Made by a program: the position numbers and the translations under genes. DNA of 64,000 bases, taken from positions 620,001 to 684,000 of the forward strand of contig CAWGJF010000002.1 in the NCBI GenBank assembly GCA_963822905.1, read 5' to 3'. Each line of letters begins with the position of its first letter. The first letter of the stretch is position 1. The notes beneath the pieces were generated by a model. The model ran no database searches and was not told the origin of the DNA. It worked only from the letters and a program-made list of their open reading frames with translations. This stretch comes from CAWGJF01 sp963822905. Lineage in GTDB: Bacteria; Bacteroidota; Ignavibacteria; Ignavibacteriales; Ignavibacteriaceae. Positions 7,642 through 17,600 of the stretch are shown one piece after another.

Positions 7642-8379
7642 ATGAAATCTCTGATACTGACCATTATACTTTCTACTTTATTCTTCTATCCTTTACTTGC
7701 TCAATTCAATTACCTTCCGGCAGAAATAACCGGTCATCAAATAGTAGCATATACACAATTCACACTTTCGTATAATGAAACCCACGAACAGGCGGACTGG
7801 GTTGCTTATGAGCTTAACAAGGATGAAGCACAGATGGAAGCCGGAAGATGCAATTGTTTTCATAAAGATGATAACATTTTATTCGGCAGTGCAACACCGG
7901 ATGATTATAAAAACACCGGGTTTGACCAGGGGCACTTATCTCCATCTGAGGATAACCAGCTTTCTGAAGATAACAACAGGGAATCGTTCCTTATGTCCAA
8001 TATGTCACCACAGCTTCATCGTTTTAACGGCGGTATCTGGAAAGAGCTTGAAGAATGGGTAAGAGCAAAAGCTATTGAGTATGACACGATTTATGTTGTG
8101 TCGGGTCCCGTGTTTATTAATTCACTTGGCTCACTCGGTGTAAATGAAGTAACAATACCGGGATATTTTTATAAAGCATTGTTAAGATTTGAAGACGGCA
8201 GTCCAAAGACAATTTCATTTCTTATCCCGCAGGTTGGTGCAACGGGTGAGCTTAAGGATTATATAATCCCCGTGAATGCACTGGAAACTCTAACCGGGAT
8301 AGATTTCTTTCCTGCATTAAACAATTCAGTTGAAAACAGGGTTGAATCACAGGATGGCTCAGGGCAGTGGGGTTTGTAA
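7642..8379 (+). CDS. Secreted DNA/RNA non-specific endonuclease (NUC1 family)
   Basis: This 245-residue sugar-nonspecific nuclease has a signal peptide ending around residue 20 (STLFFYPLLAQ). The active-site block reads FDQGHLSPS with the general-base His98. The usual motif is DRGH, so the Arg is replaced by Gln96. The metal-ligand Asn129 and Glu137 sit in NGGIWKELE, with the expected spacing of eight as in Serratia nuclease (Asn119/Glu127). NMSPQ at 120-124 is also typical. There is no sorting domain, so export to the periplasm or outside by Sec is likely. GGGAGG precedes the ATG. Probable role: nucleic acid scavenging. Dispersed repeats flank it on both sides. Confidence 0.9.
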   Translation: MKSLILTIILSTLFFYPLLAQFNYLPAEITGHQIVAYTQFTLSYNETHEQADWVAYELNKDEAQMEAGRCNCFHKDDNILFGSATPDDYKNTGFDQGHLSPSEDNQLSEDNNRESFLMSNMSPQLHRFNGGIWKELEEWVRAKAIEYDTIYVVSGPVFINSLGSLGVNEVTIPGYFYKALLRFEDGSPKTISFLIPQVGATGELKDYIIPVNALETLTGIDFFPALNNSVENRVESQDGSGQWGL

Positions 8380-8396
8380 GTAAATGACACTGCTAG

Positions 8397-8431
8397 AAGA
8401 TTTCTCAGACGCTGTGCTTCTTCGAAATGAC
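8397..8431. repeat. Dispersed repeat, half-element (copy C1)
   Basis: AAGATTTCTC at the left and TTCGAAATGAC at the right match the ends of the half-element found at 5173-5200, with a different 14-base middle. It lies 18 bases after the nuclease stop. Confidence 0.65.
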
Positions 8432-8436
8432 AGCCT

Positions 8437-8501
8437 GTCATTCCAGATGTAATCAGGAATATTTTTCTAAACGTAAGATTTCTCTCTTTGTTCAAAATGA
8501 T
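8437..8501. repeat. Dispersed element (copy C2)
   Basis: It opens GTCATTCC, continues through GGAATATTTTTCTAAACG and AAGATTTCTCTC, and closes TTCAAAATGA. Its first 50 bases align gap-free with copy B at 7473. Its last 28 bases match the copy inside the GLUG-protein gene. It is nearly adjacent to copy C1. Confidence 0.7.
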
Positions 8502-8568
8502 AACCAGGATCGTATGACATAATTGAATAATCCCTTCTTATTTACTCAGACAGTATTAAATTTAGAAT

Positions 8569-9648
8569 ATGAATTTACGAAGACACATTTTACTTTCTAT
8601 TTTTCTAACTTATTTAATTCTGACACTTGTTTCCTGTAATATTTTCACTTCCGATGGAAGAATCGATGCAGATGATCCGCTTATAATTTATGAAGGCAGA
8701 TTTGATTTTAGTGATCCTAAAAACCCGCGCTTTGACTGGCCGGGTTCTTCAATACACGCTGTGTTTGAAGGCAGCAGCATTTCTGTCCGTATTACAGACG
8801 GCAATAATGATTACAATATTTTCATAGACGATAAGCTTAAAACAATATTAAGAACAGACAGCTCGGTTGTTTATAATATTTCCGACAGTCTTTCACCGGG
8901 GAAGCACAGGGTCACAATTACAAAAAGGACTGAGGGAATATTCGGTATTGCGTCATTCCAGGGTTTTATTCTTGAAGAAGGAAAAACTCTGCACCCATTA
9001 GGCTTCCGGCGTAAAAGAAGAATGGAGTTTATAGGAGATTCATTTGTTGCAGGTTTCGGCAGCGATGGAAAATCACCTGGCTGTGAATTTAGTCGTGAAA
9101 CCGAGAACAATTTTATTGCATACGGTCCTGTGCTTGCAAGGAAACTAAAAGCATACTGCAATATTATTGCTGTTTCAGGGATCGGACTAGTAAGGAACTA
9201 TGGTGATTCAACAAGAACTTCTGCTGTTGCAATGCCTGATCATTATAATAAAACCTGTTTGAATGATTCACTGGAATGGAACTTTTCAAATTACCAGCCT
9301 GATGTTGTTGTAATAAGACTCGGCAGGAACGACTACTGGAGTAAACCATTCCCTAAAAGAGCAGAGTTCAGAACTGCGTATCTTCAGTTTCTTAAATATG
9401 TCCGGGGTAAATATCCCGGGGCGCATATTTTTGCTTTGTGCGGACCGATAAGAAACGATCCTCATTGTGATTACATCAGGAGCGTGGTGAATGAAATGAA
9501 GGATAAAAAAATCTACTTAGTAAACCTGAAGGTAAATCTGAAACGACCGGAGGATTTCGGCTGCCAGTACCATCCGAATAAAAGCGGACACGAAAAAATT
9601 GCCGCTTATCTAGAGCCAATAATAAGAGAAAAAACGGGCTGGAAATAA
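8569..9648 (+). CDS. SGNH/GDSL esterase lipoprotein (CE2-like)
   Basis: This 359-residue protein has a lipobox (LTLVSC, Cys23) and should be anchored in a membrane. Residues ~38-135 form a jelly-roll-like domain of the type that precedes the catalytic domain in CE2 acetyl-esterases. The SGNH domain has the nucleophile Ser158 in GDSF, Asn254 in LGRND and His335 in YHPNKSGH. Family members remove acetyl groups from xylan or other polysaccharides; the substrate here is inferred. No clear operon partner is present. The ATG at 8569 gives a proper lipoprotein signal. The Asp of the usual triad is not evident directly before His335, as in CE2 enzymes that work with a dyad. Confidence 0.85.
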   Translation: MNLRRHILLSIFLTYLILTLVSCNIFTSDGRIDADDPLIIYEGRFDFSDPKNPRFDWPGSSIHAVFEGSSISVRITDGNNDYNIFIDDKLKTILRTDSSVVYNISDSLSPGKHRVTITKRTEGIFGIASFQGFILEEGKTLHPLGFRRKRRMEFIGDSFVAGFGSDGKSPGCEFSRETENNFIAYGPVLARKLKAYCNIIAVSGIGLVRNYGDSTRTSAVAMPDHYNKTCLNDSLEWNFSNYQPDVVVIRLGRNDYWSKPFPKRAEFRTAYLQFLKYVRGKYPGAHIFALCGPIRNDPHCDYIRSVVNEMKDKKIYLVNLKVNLKRPEDFGCQYHPNKSGHEKIAAYLEPIIREKTGWK

Positions 9649-9790
9649 ATATCCACAACTTCGAATGGAAGCACAATGCCTTCTTTTCATTAAACAAGAC
9701 TGATGACTAGAATCCGGAATAACTTTTTTCACGTTCCAATCATCATTAGCATTTCGTAAATTTAAATCAATAAACAGGAAGTTATAAGAA

Positions 9791-10771
9791 ATGGAATATG
9801 TAAATCTTGGAAAGACCGGTTTAAAGGTATCAAGGATTTGTCTTGGCTGTATGAGCTTTGGTGAATCAGCAACAAGAAAATGGCATTTAAAAGAAAAAGA
9901 AAGTCTGCCTTTCATACAAAAAGCAATTGAGTCTGGGATAAACTTTTTTGATACGGCAAATATGTACTCTGAGGGTGAGAGTGAAAGAATTGTTGGCAAA
10001 GCAATTAAGGAGTTCACAAAGCGTGACGAAGTTGTTATTGCGACCAAAGTATATTATCCTATGCGGGGTGATGTAAACGGTATGGGACTATCCCGTAAAT
10101 CGATTATGGCTGAAGTTGATAACAGCTTAAAGAGACTTAGGACAGACTACATTGATCTTTACCAGGTACACAGGTGGGATGACAACACACCAATTGAAGA
10201 AACGCTTGAAGCTCTTCACGACATTATAAAAACAGGAAAGGTTCGTTACATTGGAGCATCAACTATGTTAGCCTGGCAGTTCACCAAAGCGCTTTACATT
10301 GCTGACCAGAACGGATGGTCACGTTTTATATCTATGCAGCCATACTATAATCTACTTTACCGTGAAGAAGAAAGAGAAATGCTTCCGCTCTGTTTATCCG
10401 AAGGAATAGGAGTAATGCCGTGGAGTCCGCTTGCACGTGGAAAATTAACCCGTTCGTGGGCTTATCAACATGTTACAGAAAGAGCAAAGTCGGACGAGTG
10501 GGGAAGAAGTCTTTTTGTTAATACAGAGGAAGCAGATAAAAAAGTTGTTGACAGGGTTACAGAATTATCAAACAAGCGCGGCGTTTCCCAGGCACAAATT
10601 TCTTTAGCGTGGATGCTTTCAAAACCATATATCACTTCACCGATTGTTGGCGCAACAAAGATTGAACATCTTGATGATGCCATTGCGGCATTGTCTGTCA
10701 AACTAAGTTTTGAAGAAATAAAAAAACTGGAGGAGCCATACGTTCCGCATTCTGTTGTTGGGTTTAAATGA
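9791..10771 (+). CDS. Aldo/keto reductase
   Basis: This 326-residue NADPH-dependent TIM-barrel oxidoreductase has the complete catalytic tetrad: Asp54 and Tyr59 in FFDTANMYS, Lys86 in IATKV and His127 in YQVHRWD. The N-terminus MEYVNLGKTGLKVSRICLG and the late block SPIVGATKIEHLDDA fit the AKR11/12-like group with Kv-beta-type relatives. The substrate is probably an aldehyde or ketone sugar derivative, but this is not decidable from sequence. It stands alone between two unrelated genes. AGGAAG lies upstream of the ATG. Confidence 0.92.
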   Translation: MEYVNLGKTGLKVSRICLGCMSFGESATRKWHLKEKESLPFIQKAIESGINFFDTANMYSEGESERIVGKAIKEFTKRDEVVIATKVYYPMRGDVNGMGLSRKSIMAEVDNSLKRLRTDYIDLYQVHRWDDNTPIEETLEALHDIIKTGKVRYIGASTMLAWQFTKALYIADQNGWSRFISMQPYYNLLYREEEREMLPLCLSEGIGVMPWSPLARGKLTRSWAYQHVTERAKSDEWGRSLFVNTEEADKKVVDRVTELSNKRGVSQAQISLAWMLSKPYITSPIVGATKIEHLDDAIAALSVKLSFEEIKKLEEPYVPHSVVGFK

Positions 10772-10870
10772 CAAAATACTTATAAGTCTGCTTTTTATTC
10801 AATTATAAGCTTGACCATTCATCCAGAATTTACTATTATCAAATCCAACAAAACACCAATATTTAAAATT

Positions 10871-12415
10871 ATGAATAGAATAAATATTCTGTTTTTTATT
10901 TCGTTCCTGTTTCTTCTTACCACAAATATTTTTGCACAATGGGAACAGATGCCTTCTTCTCCTGCTGGTTCATTCAGGAATATAGTGGAAGTGAATAATA
11001 TTTTATATGCGTCAAATGTTTCCAATGGCATATTCAGGTCGACTGACGGGGCGCTAACATGGCAGCAGGTAAATAACGGACTAAATACAACTGCTGCAAA
11101 GCATCTTTATGAAGTTATGTTTTATGATGGAAATCTTTTTGCTGCTACTGAAGATGGTATATACAAATCAACAAATTCTGGTGATGAATGGATCAAAAAA
11201 AGCAGTGGAATAACCATAGGTCCAGGAGCACTGAAAGAATTTTGTGAATCAATATTTGAGTATAACGGCAGTCTTTTTACCGGGGCTTATAACGGTCTTT
11301 ATCGGTCAACCGATAATGCAGAAAATTGGACGGTTACAAATATTTCAGGACAATCTGTTGGGGCCAAGAATTTTACTGTTCATAACGGGATATTGTTTGC
11401 TGCGAGAGAAACCAACAATAATCCCGGTGCATATAAATCAACAGATGGAGGAATTAACTGGCAGGGAATTAATTCTAATCAATTCGGGAATGCAATTACT
11501 TTTTTTTCAGAAACCGGAAAACTATGGGCTGGTGCTATTTTCGGTGTGTTTCTTTCAACAGATAATGGAGTAACCTGGGAAGAACGAAATAACGGGTTGT
11601 CATTAGATCCGTATGGTACAAGTTTTTTAAGAATTAACGGAGAACTGATAACTTCTTTGAAATTTGGCGGCTCAGGAATTTACCGTTCTTCAGATGAAGG
11701 AGAAAACTGGGAAGATTTCAGTGATGGACTTTCGTTTATTAATTCTATTGAAAAGCTTATAGTGTTTGATGGAAAAATCATAGCTGCTACTAGTGATGGA
11801 TTATGGCAGAGAGCTGTTTCCCAGGTTCCGGTTGAACTAACATCTTTCACAGCATCTATCTCCGGGGATAATGTAAGTTTAAGCTGGTCAACAGCAACAG
11901 AGACAAACAACATCGGATTTGAGTTAAATAGATTGAAAGATTCCAAAATTGAAAAATTACAAGATTGGGAAAAAATTGGTTTTGTAACCGGACACGGAAC
12001 AACTACTGAACCACAATTTTATTCTTATTCAGATGAATTACTTACGCCGGGAAAGTATTCTTACAGACTTAAACAAATTGATTACGACGGTACTTTCCGA
12101 TATTCAAAAATTGTAGAGGTTTCATTAATGAAGCCTGAAGAGTTTAGTCTGGAGCAGAATTATCCGAACCCGTTCAATCCAACAACAAAAATAAAATATA
12201 CAATTCCGCAAGACGGAAGACGTGAGACGAGAAACGTAAGTCTTAAAGTATATAATGTGTTAGGAAAAGAAGTTGGAATACTTGTTAACGAAGAAAATCC
12301 TGCGGGGAATTATGAAGTTGAATTTGATGCTTCCAATATACCGAGTGGTGTTTATTTTTATCAATTGAAAGCAGGAAGTTTTACCGGGATAAGAAAAATG
12401 ATTCTGTTAAAATGA
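10871..12415 (+). CDS. Secreted Asp-box beta-propeller protein with T9SS sorting domain
   Basis: This 514-residue protein starts MNRINILFFISFLFLLTTNIFAQ, a clear signal peptide. The longer open frame from 10811 would bury this signal, so 10871 is preferred although no strong Shine-Dalgarno is seen. The body (about 25-310) carries at least six S-T-D-x-G-x-x-W Asp boxes (for example FRSTDGALTW, YKSTDGGINW, STDNGVTW), as in BNR/sialidase-like or YCF48-like propellers. An FN3-like LTSFTASISGDNVSLSW region and a T9SS type A domain (QNYPNPFNP, ending FTGIRKMILLK) follow. No catalytic function can be assigned. A 7-bp tandem repeat lies in the sorting-domain loop at 12211-12238. Confidence 0.85.
   Translation: MNRINILFFISFLFLLTTNIFAQWEQMPSSPAGSFRNIVEVNNILYASNVSNGIFRSTDGALTWQQVNNGLNTTAAKHLYEVMFYDGNLFAATEDGIYKSTNSGDEWIKKSSGITIGPGALKEFCESIFEYNGSLFTGAYNGLYRSTDNAENWTVTNISGQSVGAKNFTVHNGILFAARETNNNPGAYKSTDGGINWQGINSNQFGNAITFFSETGKLWAGAIFGVFLSTDNGVTWEERNNGLSLDPYGTSFLRINGELITSLKFGGSGIYRSSDEGENWEDFSDGLSFINSIEKLIVFDGKIIAATSDGLWQRAVSQVPVELTSFTASISGDNVSLSWSTATETNNIGFELNRLKDSKIEKLQDWEKIGFVTGHGTTTEPQFYSYSDELLTPGKYSYRLKQIDYDGTFRYSKIVEVSLMKPEEFSLEQNYPNPFNPTTKIKYTIPQDGRRETRNVSLKVYNVLGKEVGILVNEENPAGNYEVEFDASNIPSGVYFYQLKAGSFTGIRKMILLK
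12211..12238. repeat. Four-copy 7-bp tandem repeat inside a sorting-domain loop
   Basis: The units AGACGGA, AGACGTG, AGACGAG and AAACGTA follow one another without gaps and encode DGRRETRNV between KIKYTIPQ and SLKVYNVLG. This is the same loop that carries a palindrome in the paralog at 4720-6819. Confidence 0.6.
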
Positions 12416-12437
12416 AAAGACTATTAAGAATTTTTAA

Positions 12438-12463
12438 TACCCTCGTTCAAGTAAGCGAGGGTA
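12438..12463. terminator. Bidirectional terminator hairpin
   Basis: TACCCTCG (12438-12445) pairs with CGAGGGTA (12456-12463) across a 10-base loop. It lies between the stop codons of two convergent genes and is flanked by T/A-rich tracts on both sides. Confidence 0.75.
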
Positions 12464-12474
12464 ATTTATTTCAA

Positions 12475-14373
12475 CTAACTTAATTCTTCCTTCTGCTTTT
12501 CCAGTTCATCCCATCTCTCATAAAGCAACCTTACTTTTTCTTTTGCTTCTGTAAGCTGCTCGTTCAGCTCGTTTGTTTGTTGGGCATATTTCTGATAAAA
12601 GTCGGGAGAGGTAAATATTTTTTCTATCCTTTCAACTTCAGATTCTGCATCGATTATCTTTTCTTCAATCTGCTCCAGCTCAAGTGTATCTTTATAGCTT
12701 AACTTTTTTTGTTTGGATTTAGTTCGTTTCCCACTAGCAGGAGACACTTTAATTTCTTTAGACTTTAAATCTTCCTTATCCTTCATCCTCGTTTTTCTTT
12801 TTTCAATGTAATAATCGTAGTTACCCTCACTGTAATAAATTTCTTTATTGTCTTCCAGTGCAAGTATGCCGTTACAGACACGATTCAGGAAATACCTGTC
12901 GTGACTTACAATAACAACACATCCTTCAAAAGATATTAGTGCTTCTTCAAGAATTCTAAGTGTCGGAAGATCAAGATCGTTTGTAGGTTCATCGAGCATA
13001 AGAAAGTTACCGCCTCGTGCCAAAATCTTTGCAAGTGTAAGTCTGCTCTTCTCTCCACCTGAAAGTTTACCAACCTGTGTATTTATCCTGTCATCTGAAA
13101 AAAGAAATCTTCTTAGGTAAGTCCAGATACTCAACTTGGTTTTACCAAACTGGATTGTTTCATTACCTTCACCGATAGCTTTGATAACGGAATCATCATC
13201 ATTTAAAAGGAGTCTTGCCTGGTCAACATAATTAAACTCAACAGTTTCACCGGTTTCAATTTTACCGGAAGTGGGAGTTATCTCTCCAAGAATAATTTTA
13301 AGTAGAGTTGTTTTGCCAACGCCGTTATGTCCGACAACACCTATATTCTTACCAGGCTCAAAATTAAAATTGAAATTTTCAAAAAGAATTTTATCATCAA
13401 GTTTAATCCCGACATTAATAAGCTCGACAACTTTTTTACCTAATCGTTCGGATGGAGGGATAACAAGATCAACATCAAGCTCAGGTTCCGACTTTGTTTG
13501 TGCAGACAGTTCATAAAAATTATCCAGCCTGCTTTTAGCTTTAGTTCTTCTTGCCCTCGGACCAGTTCTAACCCAGTCAAGCTCACGCTTTAGAAAAAGC
13601 TGTCTCTTGCGTTCTTCAACTTCCTTAACTGCCTGTCTTTCAGATTTATTAATAAGGTAGTCTGTGTAATTTCCCTGGTGTGAGTAGAATGTGCCGGAAG
13701 AAAGCTCTACGATCCTGTTTGCAATCCTGTCAAGGAAGTACCGGTCGTGTGTAACAAAGATGCAGGTTCCTTTATAGCTTGCAAGAAAATCTTCAAGCCA
13801 TTCAATTGATTTTGTATCGAGATGGTTGGTAGGTTCATCGAGAATTAGTAAATCGGGTCTTGAAATTAATGCACGGCAAAGGGCAACTCGTCTCTTTTCA
13901 CCACCGGATAACCCGGGAATATTCCTGTTCACACCAGGAGCATCTAACGAAGCTACAAGCATATTAATTCTTTTCTCAAGGTTCCAAGAATCCATCCGTA
14001 AAATTGTTTCTTCAAGATGATGCTTTTTTGGTGAGTCGAATGGGGTATTCTCATATTCGTGAATTAAATCAAGTTCATTTTCAGCACCGGAGAGAATATT
14101 CTGATATACACTTTGAGATTCATCTAAAGTAAAATCCTGGGATAGAAAGCCAATCACGAGTTTTTTCTTTTTAGCTATCTCACCTGAATCAGGAGGCATT
14201 AAACCGGAAATGATTTTTAAGAATGTAGATTTGCCCGCTCCATTCCTTCCAACTAAACCAATACGATCTCCTTCGTGTACACTCAATGAGGCTTTATCTA
14301 ATACAACCTGTTCACCGAAGTGTACTTGCAATTGAAGCGCAGTTAATATAACCGGGGTAACATTAGAAGACAT
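12475..14373 (-). CDS. ABC-F family ATPase (Uup-like)
   Basis: This 632-residue soluble protein has two ABC cassettes and no membrane segments, the ABC-F layout. Walker A motifs are GRNGAGKST at 42-50 and GHNGVGKTT at 348-356. Signatures are LSGGEK at 155-160 and again in the second cassette. Walker B motifs are LLILDEPTNHLD and FLMLDEPTNDLD. A charged linker (about 240-300) joins the cassettes, and the last ~75 residues form a coiled coil as in Uup. ABC-F proteins act on ribosomes or branched DNA structures; Uup relatives affect transposon excision and ribosome quality. Single gene with its own terminator. Confidence 0.92.
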   Translation of the reverse strand: MSSNVTPVILTALQLQVHFGEQVVLDKASLSVHEGDRIGLVGRNGAGKSTFLKIISGLMPPDSGEIAKKKKLVIGFLSQDFTLDESQSVYQNILSGAENELDLIHEYENTPFDSPKKHHLEETILRMDSWNLEKRINMLVASLDAPGVNRNIPGLSGGEKRRVALCRALISRPDLLILDEPTNHLDTKSIEWLEDFLASYKGTCIFVTHDRYFLDRIANRIVELSSGTFYSHQGNYTDYLINKSERQAVKEVEERKRQLFLKRELDWVRTGPRARRTKAKSRLDNFYELSAQTKSEPELDVDLVIPPSERLGKKVVELINVGIKLDDKILFENFNFNFEPGKNIGVVGHNGVGKTTLLKIILGEITPTSGKIETGETVEFNYVDQARLLLNDDDSVIKAIGEGNETIQFGKTKLSIWTYLRRFLFSDDRINTQVGKLSGGEKSRLTLAKILARGGNFLMLDEPTNDLDLPTLRILEEALISFEGCVVIVSHDRYFLNRVCNGILALEDNKEIYYSEGNYDYYIEKRKTRMKDKEDLKSKEIKVSPASGKRTKSKQKKLSYKDTLELEQIEEKIIDAESEVERIEKIFTSPDFYQKYAQQTNELNEQLTEAKEKVRLLYERWDELEKQKEELS

Positions 14374-14684
14374 TTGTATTTAATTTTTCCTCGGAATAAA
14401 TGAAGGTCAAATATAGGGTAAGGAGAGTAACAAAATAAAATGTTTCTATTCTAATTCTTATTCATATCAATTGATTAAATAATTCATTGTCCATTTTTTA
14501 CTTACCAAAATAATTCATCTATCAAGATTAAACTGAAGCATTTAATATTTCAATTGCTGGAGTCTTAAAGTTATGTGAGGTAACATATATTCTGTCACTA
14601 AACTAATATTCAACGTACTATACCAGTAAACATTATTACGATCAGAAAATAATTAAATATTAATCACATAAAAAAGGGGATACA
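14374..14684. other. Divergent intergenic region, no gene seen
   Basis: These 311 bases are AT-rich and separate the ABC-F gene (minus) from the giant cargo gene (plus), so promoters for both should lie here. The only clear signals are AAAAGGGGATACA before the ATG at 14685 and CGAGGAAAA on the minus strand before the ABC-F start. No RNA gene or repeat was recognised. Confidence 0.5.
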
Positions 14685-17600
14685 ATGCTTAAGTATCACT
14701 TCTATTTTCAGTTGTTCATAATACTAATACTTTCATTTTCAATTAAGACATTTGCTGCGACAAGGACTACCTCGCAATCCGGCAGTTGGAGTTCATCATC
14801 TACCTGGGGAAACAATACTCCTCCAACTTCAGGAGATGTTGTTATCATAAACGGAGATTTTATTGTAACACTTGATATTCCAAATGCAGCATGTCTTAGT
14901 ATCCAGATTGGTGGTTCTGCTCTTGGACAAGGAACAGGTACATTGGTATTCACTAGTGGTTCACAAGTAATAGTTTCCGGGGCAGTATCAATTGGTCCGG
15001 TTAATAATAATGGTACTGCCGGTTCTGTTGATATGTCTGCCGGAGGAACATTAACCTGTGAAGCAATAGTTGATGGTCGTCTTGGAACCTGGACAGCAGG
15101 AACAGGAACTATCGAATTTACGGCAACCAATACAATCCCAAATGACAACAATATTATTTTCAACAACCTTTTAATGAGTGGAGGCACAACAACCATTTCA
15201 AGAAATACAGATGTACTTGGCGAATTGACAATTAATTCGGGTGCAGCTCTTGATGGTGAAACACATACCTTAACTGTAAGTGGAGACTGGACAAATAACG
15301 GAACATTTACAGGCAACACAGGAACGGTGATATTTAATAAAAACGGTAATCAAGCAATTGCAGGAACAGGTCTAAATAATTTTAATCTTGTAAAAGTCGA
15401 TCTTGGAACAAGCATCAACAATATTCTTGAAGTAACTTCAACACATTTCAATGCACCGGATGCTTTCCTTACAATTGTTAATGGTACATTTAAAATGTCG
15501 GGAGCATTTACTTTTTCAAATAGTTTTTTTGTCGGGCCAATTTATAATATACAGCCAACATCCGGATTCTGGTTAAACAACCCAAACGTTACTGTAACTG
15601 CACAGGCTGGTGCTGTTTCAGTCCGCGGATTATTAAGATTAACCCAGGGGACTTATAATATTGGAACTGGTGTGGATAACTCACTTGTTTATGTAACCGG
15701 CTCATCAATTATTATTGAAGGCGGGGAAATGCACATAGCCGGGCAGCTTACAAGAAATAATGCAACTCAAACTACATCTTATACGCAAAGCGGCGGAATT
15801 TTATCTGTTGTAGAACAAGGCTCAACTGATCCTGTGTTTGCCGGATTTGATCTTGGAGTTGTTGGTTCATCATTTAATACTTCCGGCGGTACAATTATAA
15901 TAAGGAATGCAACAAGCGCACCGGCTGATTTTGTTAATGTTTCATCTATTACAACTGTAACCGGCGGTATATTACAGATTGGAGATGCAGGAACAATCGG
16001 TTCCCAGACAATAAGAATTAATACTTCACGTCCTATAGGTAATCTTCTTGTCTTTAATGCAACGGCTCAACTAATTTCATCAAGTTTAAATATAGTTGGA
16101 GATGTAACCGTTCAACCTGGAAAAATATTAAGTGCAAATGGATTAAATCTTACATTGGGTGGCGATTGGATTGACAACGGCACATTTACCAGCGGTGGTA
16201 ACACAGTAACTTTTAATGGATCAGGGGCAGAAGCAATCACCCGAACAAGTGGAGAAACATTTACGAACCTTATAATTAATAAAACAGGTGGAACATTATC
16301 TTTAAACAATTCAGTAACGGTAAACAATTCGTTTGGATTGACCCAGGGAACTCTCGCGATTGGAAACAACATCCTTACTTTGGATGGAACAGTGACCGGA
16401 GGCGGTATTTTAACAAGTGAATTAACAGGAACAGTTAACTACAACCAGGGAAGTAATGGACAGAACGTTTTGTCAGGCAATTATGGTAATCTTGTTTTTA
16501 ATGATTTTAATAAAACACTTGCATCAACAGGTTCAATTGGTATTTCATCAACATTCACAACAGGAACAGCAACCGGACATACAGTTACTGGAAGTACTAT
16601 CGATTTTAATGGCGGATCACAAAATATTCCGGCATTTACATATAATAATCTTACTCTGAGTGGATCAGGTACCAAAACTGGTTCCGGCATAATGACAGTT
16701 GAAGGAAATCTAATTAATAATTCCGGTATAATCTTTACTGGTACAACAACACTCAATCTGAATGGTGCTGTACACACTAATGATGGAACTGTTTCAACAG
16801 GAACTCTTTCCATTGGATCAGGTGCTGTATTAACAAATAACGGAACTACTACTTCCGGATCAGCTTTAAGTGGAGCAGGTACTTTTACCCAGGGTTCTTT
16901 GGGTATTTTAAATATTGATGGAACTGTAACTATAACAACTTTAAATGCATCTTCTTCAGGTAATACGGTCAATTATACAGGTTCAGGACAAACAATAAAA
17001 CCAGTAACATACTATGATCTTACACTTTCAGGAACAGGAACACCTGTAATAACAGGATTAAGTACTATCAATGGTAATTTTACACTTGCTGGTACCGTAT
17101 CAACAACGGCAACGACCGGAATAAATATAGGAGGAAATTTTACTATCAGTAGTGGAACTTCTTTTAACGCTGCAACATTTTCTCATTTCCTATCGGGAAA
17201 CCTGAGCAACACCGGATCGTTCACTGCCGGTACAAGCACTTTAACTTTAAATGGCTCTACTTCTCAATCGATAAGCGGGGCTGCATTTAATAACCTGTCG
17301 ATAGCAAATTCAGCCGGTGTATTAATGCAAGCAGATGAAACAATTAGTGGAATACTCGCTTTGACAAATGGGGCCTTATCAATCGGTGCTCACACACTTA
17401 ACCTTAATGGAAATGTTTCAATTACAGCAGGTTCTTTAGCCGGGGGTACGACTTCAAATATCGTTGTAAGTGGAATAACAGGTGCAGGAATAAACTTACC
17501 AGCTGTTACTTTAAATAATCTTACATTGAACAGGGCTAATGGCGGAACACTTTCAGGAGATGTTACAATTAATGGTACTATAACTATAAGTAATGGGACT

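Noticed and set aside
8259..8495. Minus-strand 78-codon open frame after the nuclease gene
   Set aside because: It consists of two dispersed repeats and the antisense of the nuclease end.
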